Source: Rubrivivax sp.
GTDB lineage: Bacteria > Pseudomonadota > Gammaproteobacteria > Burkholderiales > Burkholderiaceae_C
Assembly (NCBI GenBank): GCA_027485165.1
Contig: JAIXRN010000074.1
Coordinates: forward strand, 94,067-158,066
Length of the DNA stretch: 64,000 nucleotides
Direction of reading: 5' to 3'
Positions 38,574-47,370 of this stretch are shown here, in pieces (position 1 is the stretch's first letter; the number at the start of each line of letters is the position of its first letter). Below the pieces are notes generated by a model that saw only the letters and a program-made list of their open reading frames with translations, was not told where the DNA came from and did not search any database. The position numbers and the translations under genes were made by a program.

Positions 38574-40235
38574 CTAAGCGAACCGCCCCTGCAGGAACCA
38601 GTTCACATCGCCCCAGGCCGCGGGCAGGCGGCCGCGCCAGATCCAGACCAGGGCCCCGTCGGGCGCCTGGGCGATGAAGTAGTCGCGTGCCACGGGCTGG
38701 CCGTCCCACCAGCCGGTTTCGATGCGTTCGGGGCCGCTCAGCAGCTGCAGCAGCTGGCCGTCCAGCAGGGGCTGGCCGTCGCGTTCGGCCAGCGGAAGCG
38801 GCTCGGGCATCAGCCAGGCAGGACGGTGCAGGGGCAGGGGCACCACGGGGGCCGGTGTGCCAGGCAGGCCCCTGGCGGGCGAAACGGGCAGGCCGCTGAC
38901 CGGTGAAACAGGCAGGCCCCTGGCTGGGGCCGGGGCGGGGCCGGGCCCAGCCCCCCCCGCACGCGGGCTGCCACGCGTGCCCGGCACCGACCCCGGCGCC
39001 AGGGGCGGCCGCGGCACCAGCGCCTGCACCGGCAGGGCACGGCTGGCATATTCCGGGCGGTGGTCGGCCACGGCCCGCAGCTGCAGCACCTGGGCGTCGC
39101 CCAGGCGGGCGCGCAGGCGTTCCAGCAGCCGCGTCAGGCCTTCGGCGGCGCTGGCGCGGCTGGGAAAGAGTTCACCGTTCGGCGCACTGCCCTGCACCAG
39201 GTGCTGGCAGTGCAGGCGCAGTTCCAGCGTGGGCGCGGCCAGCTGCAGCGGGCCCAGGCGTTCGCGCAGCAGCATCTGCAGGTGGGCCGGGTCCAGTGCG
39301 GGTTCGGCCAGGGCGATGGGCAGTTCGGTGGCGGCGGGCGCGCTGCCGCGGTGCCGCGCTTCGTGGTGCATGAACAGGCTGAAGGCTGCCACGCGCGACT
39401 GCCGCGCCTGCGCCCAGGCCACCAGCCGGGCCAGCAGCACGCTGGCGCCGTGCAGCACCTGGTCTGCCGTGTCGGCACGGGCATAGAGCTCCAGCCGGGC
39501 TTCGAAGCGTTCGGGCAGCTGCAGCCACACGCGCGGGTCGGGGCGGTCGCCCCAGGCGCGGTCCAGTTCATCGAGCAGCGCTTCGCCGAAGCGCCGCGCC
39601 AGGCCGGTGCGCGGCAGCGCGCGCAGGTCGCCCAGGGTTTGCAAGCCCATGCCCTGCAGGTCGTCCCAGTGTTCGCGGCCTGGGCCCAGCAGGTACACCG
39701 GGGCGGCCTGCAGCAGCCTTTGCAGCGCGGCCCGCTGGCTGGCCTGCGGGCCCAGCACCTGGGGGCCCTGCACGGCCGGCGGGTGCCAGCGCGCCAGCAC
39801 GGCCGCGCCCAGGGCCGTGGGCGCGGCGGCCAGCTGCAGCTGGTGGCCCAGCGGCTGCACTGCCTGCTGCAGCCGCGCCAGCAGCGCTGCCGCGCCGCCA
39901 AACAGGCGCAGACTGGCCTGCACTTCCAGCAGCACGGTCTGGCCGTCGTGCAGGCACACCGATGGCGTGAAAGCCAGCGCGGCATGGGCCACGGCCAGCA
40001 GGGCCGCGGCGTCGCGCTGTGCATCGGCTTCGGCCAGCAGCAGCTGCGACGACAGCGCCAGCGCGGTGGCGCGCTTGCAGCCCGGGCGGATGCCGCACTG
40101 CGCCGCGGCGGCATTCACGGCGCTGATGGCATGCCCGGCTAGCAGGGCGACGGGCCGCTGCTGGGCCTGCGGCGACAGCGTGGCGCAGAAGGCTTCCAGC
40201 GACAGCAGCGGCAGGTGCAGGGCAAACCACAACAT
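38574..40235 (-). CDS. imuB: ImuB, Y-family polymerase-like protein of the mutasome
   Basis: This 553-residue protein has the Y-family polymerase fold but lacks the acidic catalytic residues of active enzymes. The opening MLWFALHLPLLSLEAF is typical of ImuB. A thumb-like helix-hairpin segment LQGMGLQTLGDLRALPRTGL follows in mid-protein, and the C-terminal end ARDYFIAQAPDGALVWIWRG is a family signature. ImuB bridges the clamp, ImuA and DnaE2 in damage-induced mutagenesis. A 24-bp repeat present three times (38861-38932) encodes a Pro/Gly-rich linker. dnaE2 is not adjacent. Confidence 0.9.
   Translation of the reverse strand: MLWFALHLPLLSLEAFCATLSPQAQQRPVALLAGHAISAVNAAAAQCGIRPGCKRATALALSSQLLLAEADAQRDAAALLAVAHAALAFTPSVCLHDGQTVLLEVQASLRLFGGAAALLARLQQAVQPLGHQLQLAAAPTALGAAVLARWHPPAVQGPQVLGPQASQRAALQRLLQAAPVYLLGPGREHWDDLQGMGLQTLGDLRALPRTGLARRFGEALLDELDRAWGDRPDPRVWLQLPERFEARLELYARADTADQVLHGASVLLARLVAWAQARQSRVAAFSLFMHHEARHRGSAPAATELPIALAEPALDPAHLQMLLRERLGPLQLAAPTLELRLHCQHLVQGSAPNGELFPSRASAAEGLTRLLERLRARLGDAQVLQLRAVADHRPEYASRALPVQALVPRPPLAPGSVPGTRGSPRAGGAGPGPAPAPARGLPVSPVSGLPVSPARGLPGTPAPVVPLPLHRPAWLMPEPLPLAERDGQPLLDGQLLQLLSGPERIETGWWDGQPVARDYFIAQAPDGALVWIWRGRLPAAWGDVNWFLQGRFA
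38861..38932. repeat. 24-bp in-frame tandem repeat within imuB
   Basis: Three copies of about 24 bp, the second more diverged, encode a repeated RGLPVSP-type linker in ImuB. The repeat keeps the reading frame and lies between the thumb/little-finger region and the C-terminal tail. Confidence 0.8.
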
Positions 40236-40343
40236 GGCAGGGGGACGAAGGCAGGGGCACGAGGCTGAGGCACAAGGGCGGGATGCAAGCGCAGGAAGCC
40301 AGCGCGGAACGCAAGGACAGGCGCAGCAGCCCGAGATGCGCCG

Positions 40344-41360
40344 TCAGGGCCCCGCCCCACTGGCTGCCGATACCACCGATACCGCCGGTGCTACCGATGA
40401 CACCGATGACGCCGATGTCGCAGACACCGCCAGCCCCGCGCCCGGCCACCGGGCTGCAGCCGGCGGCGGCAGCCCGGTGGCCGGCGTGGCGCGCGGCGCT
40501 TGCGCCCGTGCGCGCCCGGCGGCCGACAGCACCGGCGGCAGCGCCAGGTACAGCGGCTGCGCCAGCGGCGGGCCGCGGCGCTTGAGCAGGCTGATGCGCA
40601 GCCGGTCGGCCCCGGCGGCGGCCAGCAGCAGGCGCAGCGGCGCGGCGCTGGGCTGCAGCCGCGCCGCCGCGTCGCGCAGCAGGAAGGCCGGGCCGTCGTG
40701 CGCCTGCGCGGCCAGCTGCAGCCGGCGCAGGGTATCGGCCGGCAGCCGCGCTGGCAGCCAGGCCAGCACAGCGCCAACATGGCCGCTCTTCAGCGCCTGT
40801 TCCAGTGCCCACAGCACGTCGGCCGCGGGCAGGCGCTGGCGGGCCGGGCCGCGCAGCGCCTGGCGCGGCTGCACGACGACGAGCTGCGCGGTGTCGATGC
40901 CCAGCGCCCCCAGCGCCCAGGCGCAGGGCGCGGCCGGCGGGTCGAACCACATCAGGCTGCCACCGCCGGCCTGCACCGCCGCCAGCGCCGGGGCCAGCAG
41001 CCGCAGTTCACCCAGGCCGGGGTGGGGCAGCAGCAGTTCGGTCAGTGCCTGGGTGGGCCAGCCGCCACCGGGCAGCACGGCGTCGAGGTCGCGGAACTGG
41101 CTGGGCTGCACCTTCCCGCCCGGCCGGGCCAGCTGGTGGGCGTGCCACAGGGCCGGGTGCAGGGCTTCCAGCGCCGGTGCGGGGACTTCAGGGGATAGAG
41201 GAGCCGCAGGGGCGGCAGGAGTCAGGGCCAAGGCGGGCGGGGACACAGCCGCCGGCAGCGACGCCCGTGCCTGCCCCCCGGCAACCCGGCCACGCCCCTG
41301 CCCTGCTGGCGGGGCAGCAGGCAAGGCGTCGAACAGGCTGGGCGTGGGGGAGACGGGCAC
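40344..41360 (-). CDS. imuA: ImuA, SulA/RecA-like translesion synthesis protein
   Basis: This 338-residue protein has a RecA-like core: LWHAHQLARP (typical ImuA), LDAVLPGGGWPTQALTELLLPHPGLGE and LVVVQPRQALRGPARQRLPAADVLWALEQALKSG. A Ser/Ala/Val-rich tail (last about 30 residues) is encoded by a degenerate ACCGATGAC-type repeat. The GTG start at 41360 lies only 7 bases from a LexA box and at the predicted transcription start, so the mRNA may be leaderless. imuB follows after 108 bp. Confidence 0.88.
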   Translation of the reverse strand: MPVSPTPSLFDALPAAPPAGQGRGRVAGGQARASLPAAVSPPALALTPAAPAAPLSPEVPAPALEALHPALWHAHQLARPGGKVQPSQFRDLDAVLPGGGWPTQALTELLLPHPGLGELRLLAPALAAVQAGGGSLMWFDPPAAPCAWALGALGIDTAQLVVVQPRQALRGPARQRLPAADVLWALEQALKSGHVGAVLAWLPARLPADTLRRLQLAAQAHDGPAFLLRDAAARLQPSAAPLRLLLAAAGADRLRISLLKRRGPPLAQPLYLALPPVLSAAGRARAQAPRATPATGLPPPAAARWPGAGLAVSATSASSVSSVAPAVSVVSAASGAGP

Positions 41361-41366
41361 CAGAAT

Positions 41367-41395
41367 ACTGTATGTTCATACAGTCTTCTGCACAA
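41367..41395 (-). promoter_or_regulatory. SOS promoter of imuA with LexA box
   Basis: The LexA box CTGTATGTTCATACAG (41368-41383) is a near-perfect palindrome matching CTGT-N8-ACAG. On the minus strand it is embedded between TTGTGC (41390-41395) and TACAGT (41367-41372), a -35/-10 pair spaced 17 bases, so bound LexA would cover the promoter. This predicts DNA-damage induction of imuA-imuB. Confidence 0.85.
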
Positions 41396-41483
41396 GGCTG
41401 GATGTGTGAAGACCCACCGGTGCAGGGCGGTTTCCCTGCAGCTTCCCTGCGGTTTCGCAGCGGTTTCGCCGCGCCTCAGGCTC

Positions 41484-43376
41484 TCAAGCCCCCAGCAGCC
41501 CCGCCACGCGTTCGCGCAGGCCCTGCGGGCTGGCCGCCGCCGCGGGCACGGCCGGGCCCGCCACCAGGGCCACTGGGCTGAACAGCCCGCGGCGGAAGGG
41601 CCGCACCATGGCCGTGCCCTTTTCGATGCGCGAGAAGGTCGACCCCCACAGGTTCTGCAGCGCCAGCGGCACCACCGGCACCGGGTGGGTCTGCAGGATC
41701 TTCATCACCCCGCCCTTGAATTCACCCAAGCTGCCGTCGCGCGTGATGCCACCTTCCGGGAAGATGCCCAGCAGGTCGCCTTCGTCCAGCACCTTGCGCG
41801 CTTCGGCAAAGGCGCGTTCGTAGGCTTGCGGGTCTTCGCGCTGCGGGGCAATGGGAATGGCCTTGGCCAGCCGGAACACCCAGCCCAGCACCGGCGTGGC
41901 GAAGATGCGGTGGTCCATGATGAAGCGGATCGGCCGCGGGCTGGCCGCCATCAGCAAAATGGCGTCGACGTAGCTGACGTGGTTGCACACCAGGATGGCC
42001 GCGCCCTGCACCGGGATGTGTTCGTCGCCCCGCACACGGAAGCGGTAGACCACGCGCGTCAGGATGAAGGCGAAGAAGCGCAGCAGGTATTCCGGCACCA
42101 GCAGGAAGATGTACAGCGCCACCAGCGCGTTCAGCACGCCAACGATGCCGAACACCTGCGGGATGCTGAAGCCCGCTGACAGCAGCACGCCCACGCCCAG
42201 CGAGCTGACGATCATGAACAGCGCGTTCAGGATGTTGTTGGCAGCGATGATGCGGGCGCGGTGCGTGGGCTGGCAGCGCAGCTGGATCAGCGCGTACATC
42301 GGCACGCTGTAGATGCCGGCAAACAGGCTCAGCAGCAGCAGGTCGGCCAGCACGCGCCAGTGCGCCGGCAGGGCCAGGAACTGCGCGATCGTCAGCGCAG
42401 CGGCCGGCGGCAGGCTGCGCGCAGCGAAGTACAGGTCGATCGAGAACACGCTCATGCCGATGGCGCCCAGCGGCACCAGCCCGATGTCCACATGCCGCTT
42501 GCTCAGCATTTCGCACAGCAGCGCGCCGATGCCGATGCCCACCGAGAACACCACCAGCAGCAGTGAAGCCACCTGTTCGTTGCCGTGCAGCACGTCCTTG
42601 GCGAAAGACGGGAACTGCGACAGGAACACCGCGCCGAAGAACCACATCCAGCTGATGCCCAGCAGCGAGCGGAAGACGACGATGTTGCCGTGCGCCAGCT
42701 TCAGGTTGCGCCAGGTTTCGGTGAAGGGGTTCCAGTTGATCATCAGCTTCGGGTCCGTGGCCGGCGACACCGGCACCGCCTGGGCCAGCACGCGCCCCAG
42801 CACGGCCAGCCCCAGGCAGGCCAGCGCGGTGTAGCGCGCGCCGGTCTCGGGCAGGGCGATCAGCAGGCCGCCAGCCACGTTGCCCAGCAGGATGGCGACA
42901 AAGGTGCCCATTTCCACCATGCCGTTGCCACCCGTGAGTTCGCGCTCGTTCAGGTGCTGCGGCAGGTAGGCGAACTTCACCGGCCCGAACAACGTGCTGT
43001 GCAGCCCCATCAGGAACACGCAGGCCAGCAGCACCGGCACGTTCTGCGCGATGAAGCCCCAGCCGGCCAGCAGCATGATGGCGATTTCGAAGGTCTTGAC
43101 GAAGCGCATCAGCCGGCCTTTTTCATACTTGTCCGCCAGCTGCCCGCTGGTGGCCGAAAACAGCAGGAAAGGCAGGATGAAGAGCGCCCCGATCACCAGC
43201 CCGGCCATCGCTGGCGGCAGCCAGGCCACCTGCAGCTGGTAGGTCACCATCACGGTGAAGGCGAACTTGAAGACGTTGTCGTTGCCCGCGCCCAGGAACT
43301 GCACCCAGAAGAACGGCGCGAAGCGGCGCTGGCCCAGCAGCGCGAATTGATTGGGGTGTTCGCTGGGGTGGGTCAT
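41484..43376 (-). CDS. MFS transporter fused to 1-acyl-glycerophosphate acyltransferase (LplT/Aas-like)
   Basis: This 630-residue inner-membrane protein has about 12 helices of an MFS lysophospholipid transporter type (opening FAPFFWVQFLGAGNDNVFKFAF) followed by a PlsC-type acyltransferase (about 430-610). The acyltransferase has NHVSYVDA (N-H-x4-D) and FPEGGITRDG. The layout matches LplT-Aas proteins that flip lysophospholipids inward and re-acylate them. The acyl-ACP synthetase part of Aas is absent. The gene is 2 bp after the amidohydrolase gene on the same strand. Confidence 0.92.
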   Translation of the reverse strand: MTHPSEHPNQFALLGQRRFAPFFWVQFLGAGNDNVFKFAFTVMVTYQLQVAWLPPAMAGLVIGALFILPFLLFSATSGQLADKYEKGRLMRFVKTFEIAIMLLAGWGFIAQNVPVLLACVFLMGLHSTLFGPVKFAYLPQHLNERELTGGNGMVEMGTFVAILLGNVAGGLLIALPETGARYTALACLGLAVLGRVLAQAVPVSPATDPKLMINWNPFTETWRNLKLAHGNIVVFRSLLGISWMWFFGAVFLSQFPSFAKDVLHGNEQVASLLLVVFSVGIGIGALLCEMLSKRHVDIGLVPLGAIGMSVFSIDLYFAARSLPPAAALTIAQFLALPAHWRVLADLLLLSLFAGIYSVPMYALIQLRCQPTHRARIIAANNILNALFMIVSSLGVGVLLSAGFSIPQVFGIVGVLNALVALYIFLLVPEYLLRFFAFILTRVVYRFRVRGDEHIPVQGAAILVCNHVSYVDAILLMAASPRPIRFIMDHRIFATPVLGWVFRLAKAIPIAPQREDPQAYERAFAEARKVLDEGDLLGIFPEGGITRDGSLGEFKGGVMKILQTHPVPVVPLALQNLWGSTFSRIEKGTAMVRPFRRGLFSPVALVAGPAVPAAAASPQGLRERVAGLLGA

Positions 43377-43378
43377 CT

Positions 43379-44635
43379 TCAGGTCGTCCTGGTCAGGGTC
43401 GCGGGGCTCAGGGCGCGGGCTTCGAACAGCGCCGCCGGCAGGCGTGCCTGCCCCATGCGCAGGCGGCGTTTCAGCACGAAGTCGAACAGCAGCGGGTTGT
43501 GTTCACGCAAGCGTTGCAGGGGTTCGACGTCGCCTTCTGCCAGCACGCCTGCATTCTGCAGTGCGGGCAGCGAAAACAGCGGCATCAGGCCCGGCAGCGG
43601 GTAGTCCGAACCGTGCAGCAACCGGTGGTGCCAGTCCTGGCGCTGCAGCACGGTCTGCCAGACCACGGGCTTGCGGTTGCGCTGGAACACGGCCGAGACG
43701 TCGGCCAGCAGGCGGCCTTCCCATTCGCGTTCGTCCATCAGGCGCGTGAACAGGTCGAAGGCCGGGCGCAGCGGGGCGGACGGCTGGTCGGTGTCCCGGG
43801 CGCGGCCCAGCGACGCGGCATGCGCCACCACCACGCGCGTGCCATGCGCCAGCAGATGGCGCACCAGCAGCGGGTTGACGAGTTCGTCGCGGCCGGCGCC
43901 GGGGGCGGCCTTTTCTTCGCCGCAGTGCACGATCAGCGGCACGCCGGCGCGCGCCAGGCGTTCGCAGAAAGGGCGGCAGCGCGGGTCGCGCGGGTCGATG
44001 TTCATCGCACTCGGCAGCCACTTCACGGCCACGGCGCCGGCGGCCAGCGCCGCGTCCAGCCGCGCCAGAGCGTCGGGCCGGTAGGGGTGGACCGACGCCA
44101 CCCAGTCAAAGCGCTGGGGCAGCGCCGCCGCCACCTGCCGGGCGTAGGCGTCGGGCACATGGAAGGTGGTCCAGTCGGGCATGGGCTGGCCGGCGTCGCT
44201 GCAGGCCTGATCGAAGGCGAACAGCCACCAGCGCGCACCCTCAGGAAAGCCCGCCGCCAGGGCCTGCAGCCGGGCCACGTAGGCCAGATCCACTGATGCT
44301 GCATCCGCCGGCACGCAGGCGGCGTTCAGGATGGCGCGGCGGCGCAGCACCTCGGTGGGGCGCCACCACTGCTGCAGGCTGGGGTGCACGGTGCAGCCGG
44401 AACCGGCGTCGCCATTGCCCAGCAGGTGGGCATGGGTGTCGACCAGCCGGGCGGGGTCGATGCCGGCCCAGGCTTCGTCCAGCAGGGCCTGCCCTGCCCC
44501 GGCCGCCGGCACGGCGCCCAGGCAGGGGTTGCGCAGCGAACCCGCTGCGCGGGCGGGCGTGGCCAGGCCCAGCCCCGTGAACAGCCCCACGCCCAGGGCG
44601 CCGCAACAGCCGCGCAGCAGGTGGCGGCGGTTCAC
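43379..44635 (-). CDS. exported amidohydrolase family protein
   Basis: This 418-residue protein has a Tat-like signal (NRRHLLRGCCGALGVGLFTG). The metal-dependent hydrolase (TIM barrel) marks are VDTHAHLL near the N terminus, VKWLPSAMNIDP, VHCGEE and LHGSDYPLPG with the late Asp. This is the amidohydrolase_2-type layout; the substrate is unknown. It overlaps the DUF2145 gene by 4 bp upstream and lies 2 bp from the MFS-acyltransferase gene downstream. Confidence 0.88.
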   Translation of the reverse strand: MNRRHLLRGCCGALGVGLFTGLGLATPARAAGSLRNPCLGAVPAAGAGQALLDEAWAGIDPARLVDTHAHLLGNGDAGSGCTVHPSLQQWWRPTEVLRRRAILNAACVPADAASVDLAYVARLQALAAGFPEGARWWLFAFDQACSDAGQPMPDWTTFHVPDAYARQVAAALPQRFDWVASVHPYRPDALARLDAALAAGAVAVKWLPSAMNIDPRDPRCRPFCERLARAGVPLIVHCGEEKAAPGAGRDELVNPLLVRHLLAHGTRVVVAHAASLGRARDTDQPSAPLRPAFDLFTRLMDEREWEGRLLADVSAVFQRNRKPVVWQTVLQRQDWHHRLLHGSDYPLPGLMPLFSLPALQNAGVLAEGDVEPLQRLREHNPLLFDFVLKRRLRMGQARLPAALFEARALSPATLTRTT

Positions 44636-45435
44636 TGCAGCACCTGCACGGGGCCGGCCAGCCCGCTGCGTTCCAGCCAGGCGAAGACGCTGTCAACGGT
44701 GACGGTCTCGATGCGACTGCTGTAGCGCTTGGCGTCGGGGTGGTCGTCGAAGGCGATGTGTGCGGCCGTCACACGGGCGCCCAGGCGCTTCATCGGCGAC
44801 ACGCGCAGGGTGGTCGGCTCGTAGCCCTTGAACTGCAGCCAGGCCTGGGCGCGCTGGCGGTTGCCGGCTGCAGGCTCCTGCGCCATGGCCAAGGTTTCGA
44901 TGGCCCACTGGTTGCTCTGCTGGTAGGTCTGGGCCCAGGGGTACGCGACCATGCTGTAGGCCGGCTCATGCAGCTGGCCCACGCGCAGGTTGCTGGTCAG
45001 GATGGGCAGCAGGCTGGCCTGCACGGCCGGCGTCGGCACCGCCATGGCGGCCTCGAAGCGGTACAGGTCGTCCAGGAAGAATTCGCCCAGGCCCTGGCGG
45101 TACAGGTCGGCGCGCGCGCTGCCGCACTGGTTGAGCTTGTGCACGACGCGCCAGCGCGCGCTGGCGCCTTCACCTTCGCGGTAGGCCCAGCCCAGGTGCG
45201 ACCAGCGCAGGCCCCATTCGCCCAGGTTCTGGCCAGCCCGCGCCAGCACCACCACCTGCGCGCCGCTGGCGTTCAGGTGCGCAGCGGTGCGTTCGGCCAA
45301 CACCATGGCGCGCTGCACGCTGGCGGCCTGGGGCGGGCTGGCTTCGCAGGGCCGGCCGGCCTGGGCCAGCGGGGCAGTCAGGGCCAGCAGCGCGGCAGCC
45401 AGCCGTGAACCCGCCAGCAGAGCAAGCGGCTTCAT
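44632..45435 (-). CDS. DUF2145 family secreted protein
   Basis: This 267-residue precursor has a signal peptide (cleavage near AQA-GR). The DUF2145-like pattern includes LGEWGLRWSHLGWAYR, WRVVHKLNQCGSA and LGEFFLDDLYRFEAA, with a likely disulfide-forming Cys pair. A Cys/His-rich groove like papain-type enzymes is possible but not shown. The 4-bp overlaps with both neighbours place it firmly in the operon. Confidence 0.75.
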   Translation of the reverse strand: MKPLALLAGSRLAAALLALTAPLAQAGRPCEASPPQAASVQRAMVLAERTAAHLNASGAQVVVLARAGQNLGEWGLRWSHLGWAYREGEGASARWRVVHKLNQCGSARADLYRQGLGEFFLDDLYRFEAAMAVPTPAVQASLLPILTSNLRVGQLHEPAYSMVAYPWAQTYQQSNQWAIETLAMAQEPAAGNRQRAQAWLQFKGYEPTTLRVSPMKRLGARVTAAHIAFDDHPDAKRYSSRIETVTVDSVFAWLERSGLAGPVQVLQ

Positions 45436-45890
45436 CGCATGATCCTTTCGTTGTGCAGCAGCGCCTTGCCGATTTCGTTCGGGATGTAGGCAATGGCCTT
45501 GCCCGATGCCGACAGCACCCAGCCTGCGCTGAAGGCTGTCACCAGCACCGCGGTACCGGCCGCCACCGACACACCCGCCACGGCCGACCCGGCCAGGGTG
45601 ACGCTGAAGCGCGCGCCGTCGGACGCCCTTTCCAGCACCCAGACGGTGGCGCCGGAAACAGTCTCCACCGCCACCACGGTGAGCAGGCTGCCGCCCACCA
45701 GCACCGAAGCGCCCAGGGCCGCGGGGGCGGCCACCGACACCGCAATCGGCAGCATCGACAAGGCGCTGGCTTCAGACGCAGCGGCCCGGGCCTGTGCGGC
45801 CGGGGCCATGCCGGCCAGGGCCAGTGCGGTCGACAGCGCAGCGGACATGAGGGCCGATTTCAGGGTCGAAAAAGTCGTTTTCTTGTTCAA
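45432..45890 (-). CDS. small exported Ala/Val/Gly-rich protein with TTG start
   Basis: This 152-residue protein has a signal peptide (hydrophobic stretch ending APAAQARA). The mature part is very rich in Ala, Val, Gly and Ser (SVAAPAALGASVLVGGSLLTVV). The TTG at 45890 is chosen because AAGGA lies 6 bases upstream; an ATG at 45968 would overlap the previous gene and add 26 residues without signal character. It overlaps the DUF2145 gene by 4 bp and may partner it. No family was recognised. Confidence 0.7.
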   Translation of the reverse strand: MNKKTTFSTLKSALMSAALSTALALAGMAPAAQARAAASEASALSMLPIAVSVAAPAALGASVLVGGSLLTVVAVETVSGATVWVLERASDGARFSVTLAGSAVAGVSVAAGTAVLVTAFSAGWVLSASGKAIAYIPNEIGKALLHNERIMR

Positions 45891-45927
45891 GGTGTTTCCT
45901 TGCAGCTTGGAGTTTGGGGGGCTGTCT

Positions 45928-46425
45928 TCAGGCCGCATCAGACGGGCGGCCGGCAAGTTGTGCTTCATGGGCGTCGCGCAGGGTCTTGGCCAGGGTGAAG
46001 CTGCTGGAGATGAGGAACAGCCAGCACACGCCCAGGTACGCCTTGTAGGACGGGTTGATCTCCATGCGCCACAGGCCCCAGCCCGTCAGCAGCATGGCCA
46101 TGCCGAAGCCGCCCCAGACCACGGCGCCCCACAGCGGGGTGTCGCTGCGCCGGGCTTCCTGGTCGCGCACGGTCTTGGCCACGACGAAGGCCATTGACAG
46201 GCAGAACACATAGCCCATGACCATGAACGCGCGGTCCAGGTCGGTACCCGGCAGCCAGGCCAGACCGGTGGCGCACAGCGCCAAGGCAGCGCTGAACGAT
46301 GCCCAGACCTGCAGCTTCCAGGCGCGCGTGTCGGCGCGTGGGGCGGCGGTGCATGCAGGCAGGGCGTGGAAGGCGGCGCTGGCGGCCGGGGTGGCGGCCA
46401 GGCTGGGGGCAGTGTCGGTGGGCAT
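45928..46425 (-). CDS. YiaA/YiaB two-helix domain membrane protein
   Basis: This 165-residue inner-membrane protein has two copies of the YiaAB two-helix unit. The first ends in YVFCLSMAFVVAKTVRDQE and the second in YLGVCWLFLISSSFTLAKTLRD. Function is unknown. The Met at 46425 is preferred over 46485, which would extend into the divergent promoter region. It is the probable first gene of the five-gene minus-strand operon ending at 41484. Confidence 0.82.
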   Translation of the reverse strand: MPTDTAPSLAATPAASAAFHALPACTAAPRADTRAWKLQVWASFSAALALCATGLAWLPGTDLDRAFMVMGYVFCLSMAFVVAKTVRDQEARRSDTPLWGAVVWGGFGMAMLLTGWGLWRMEINPSYKAYLGVCWLFLISSSFTLAKTLRDAHEAQLAGRPSDAA

Positions 46426-46501
46426 GGTGCGGGGGGTTTCGTTGAACACGGGTGCACTGTGCCCAAGATGGCGCCAGGTATCCATCGCCCCAGGGGGTGT
46501 C

Positions 46502-46537
46502 GTACCGTTTCGGCCGACTGGTATCGTTTGGCGGTAC
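46502..46537. promoter_or_regulatory. candidate operator between yiaAB-like and HTH genes
   Basis: GTACCG (46502-46507) and CGGTAC (46532-46537) form an inverted pair. Inside it the sequence CGTTTCGGC / CGTTTGGCG is also repeated directly about 19 bases apart. The position, just upstream of an HTH regulator and divergent from the operon, suits a regulator-binding site. Confidence 0.35.
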
Positions 46538-46553
46538 TTTCTGGATCAACTCC

Positions 46554-47294
46554 ATGAGCAGCAGCCAGGCCCTGGTGGCCGCCCTGAAGACCGAACTGCG
46601 CCGCAACGGCATCACCTACGCCGCGCTGGCGCGCGAACTGGGCCTGGCCGAAAGCAGCGTCAAGCGCATCTTTTCCAAGGGCGACCTGTCGCTGGCGCGC
46701 ATCGACCAGGTGTTGGCGGTGCTGAAGATGGACTTCGCCGAACTGGCCCGCCAGGTGGCGATGGCTGCGCCAGCCCGCAGCGAACTGACGCTGGAGCAGG
46801 AACGCGCGGTCGTGGCCGACCCCAAGCTGCTGCTGGCCGCCATCTGCTGCCTGAGCCAGTGGACGCTGGAGCAGATCACCCAGACCTACCGGCTCAGCAA
46901 GCCGCAGGCGGTGGCCTGCCTGCTGGCGCTGGACAAGCTGGGCTTCATCGAACTGCGCGCCCACAACCGCTACCGGCTGAAGGTGGACAAGACCTTTCGC
47001 TGGCGCCCCGACGGGCCGGTGATGCGCTACTTCCGCACCCACGCGGTGGGCGACTATTTCAGCGGCGACTTCGGCGGCAGCGGCGAACTGCTGATGCTGG
47101 TGCACGGCCATATCGCCCTGCCCCAGGCGGCGCTGCTGAACGACAGGCTGCAGCGCCTGGCCCAGGACTTCGCGCAGCAGCACCTGGCCGACCAGCGCCT
47201 GCCCGACGCCGACAAGCGGCCCTTCACCCTGGTGCTGGGCCTGCGGTCCTGGTTGTTCGGTGCCTTCCGCGACCTGCTGCGGGAAGCCAAATGA
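46554..47294 (+). CDS. XRE-type helix-turn-helix transcriptional regulator
   Basis: This 246-residue regulator has an N-terminal Cro/C1-type helix-turn-helix (LRRNGITYAALARELGLAESSVKRIFS, about 16-42). A second, winged-helix-like segment follows (WTLEQITQTYRLSKPQAVACLLALDKLGFIEL, about 101-132), and a 100-residue C-terminal domain is without recognised family. It is divergent from the yiaAB-led operon and could control it through the inverted repeat between them. Confidence 0.85.
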   Translation: MSSSQALVAALKTELRRNGITYAALARELGLAESSVKRIFSKGDLSLARIDQVLAVLKMDFAELARQVAMAAPARSELTLEQERAVVADPKLLLAAICCLSQWTLEQITQTYRLSKPQAVACLLALDKLGFIELRAHNRYRLKVDKTFRWRPDGPVMRYFRTHAVGDYFSGDFGGSGELLMLVHGHIALPQAALLNDRLQRLAQDFAQQHLADQRLPDADKRPFTLVLGLRSWLFGAFRDLLREAK

Positions 47295-47370
47295 AGCCGG
47301 GCCCAGAAAGGCCGATGCCAGGCCAGCGTCCAGCGGGTGCGAGGCCACCAGAAGCTACAGTGAAGTCCGG

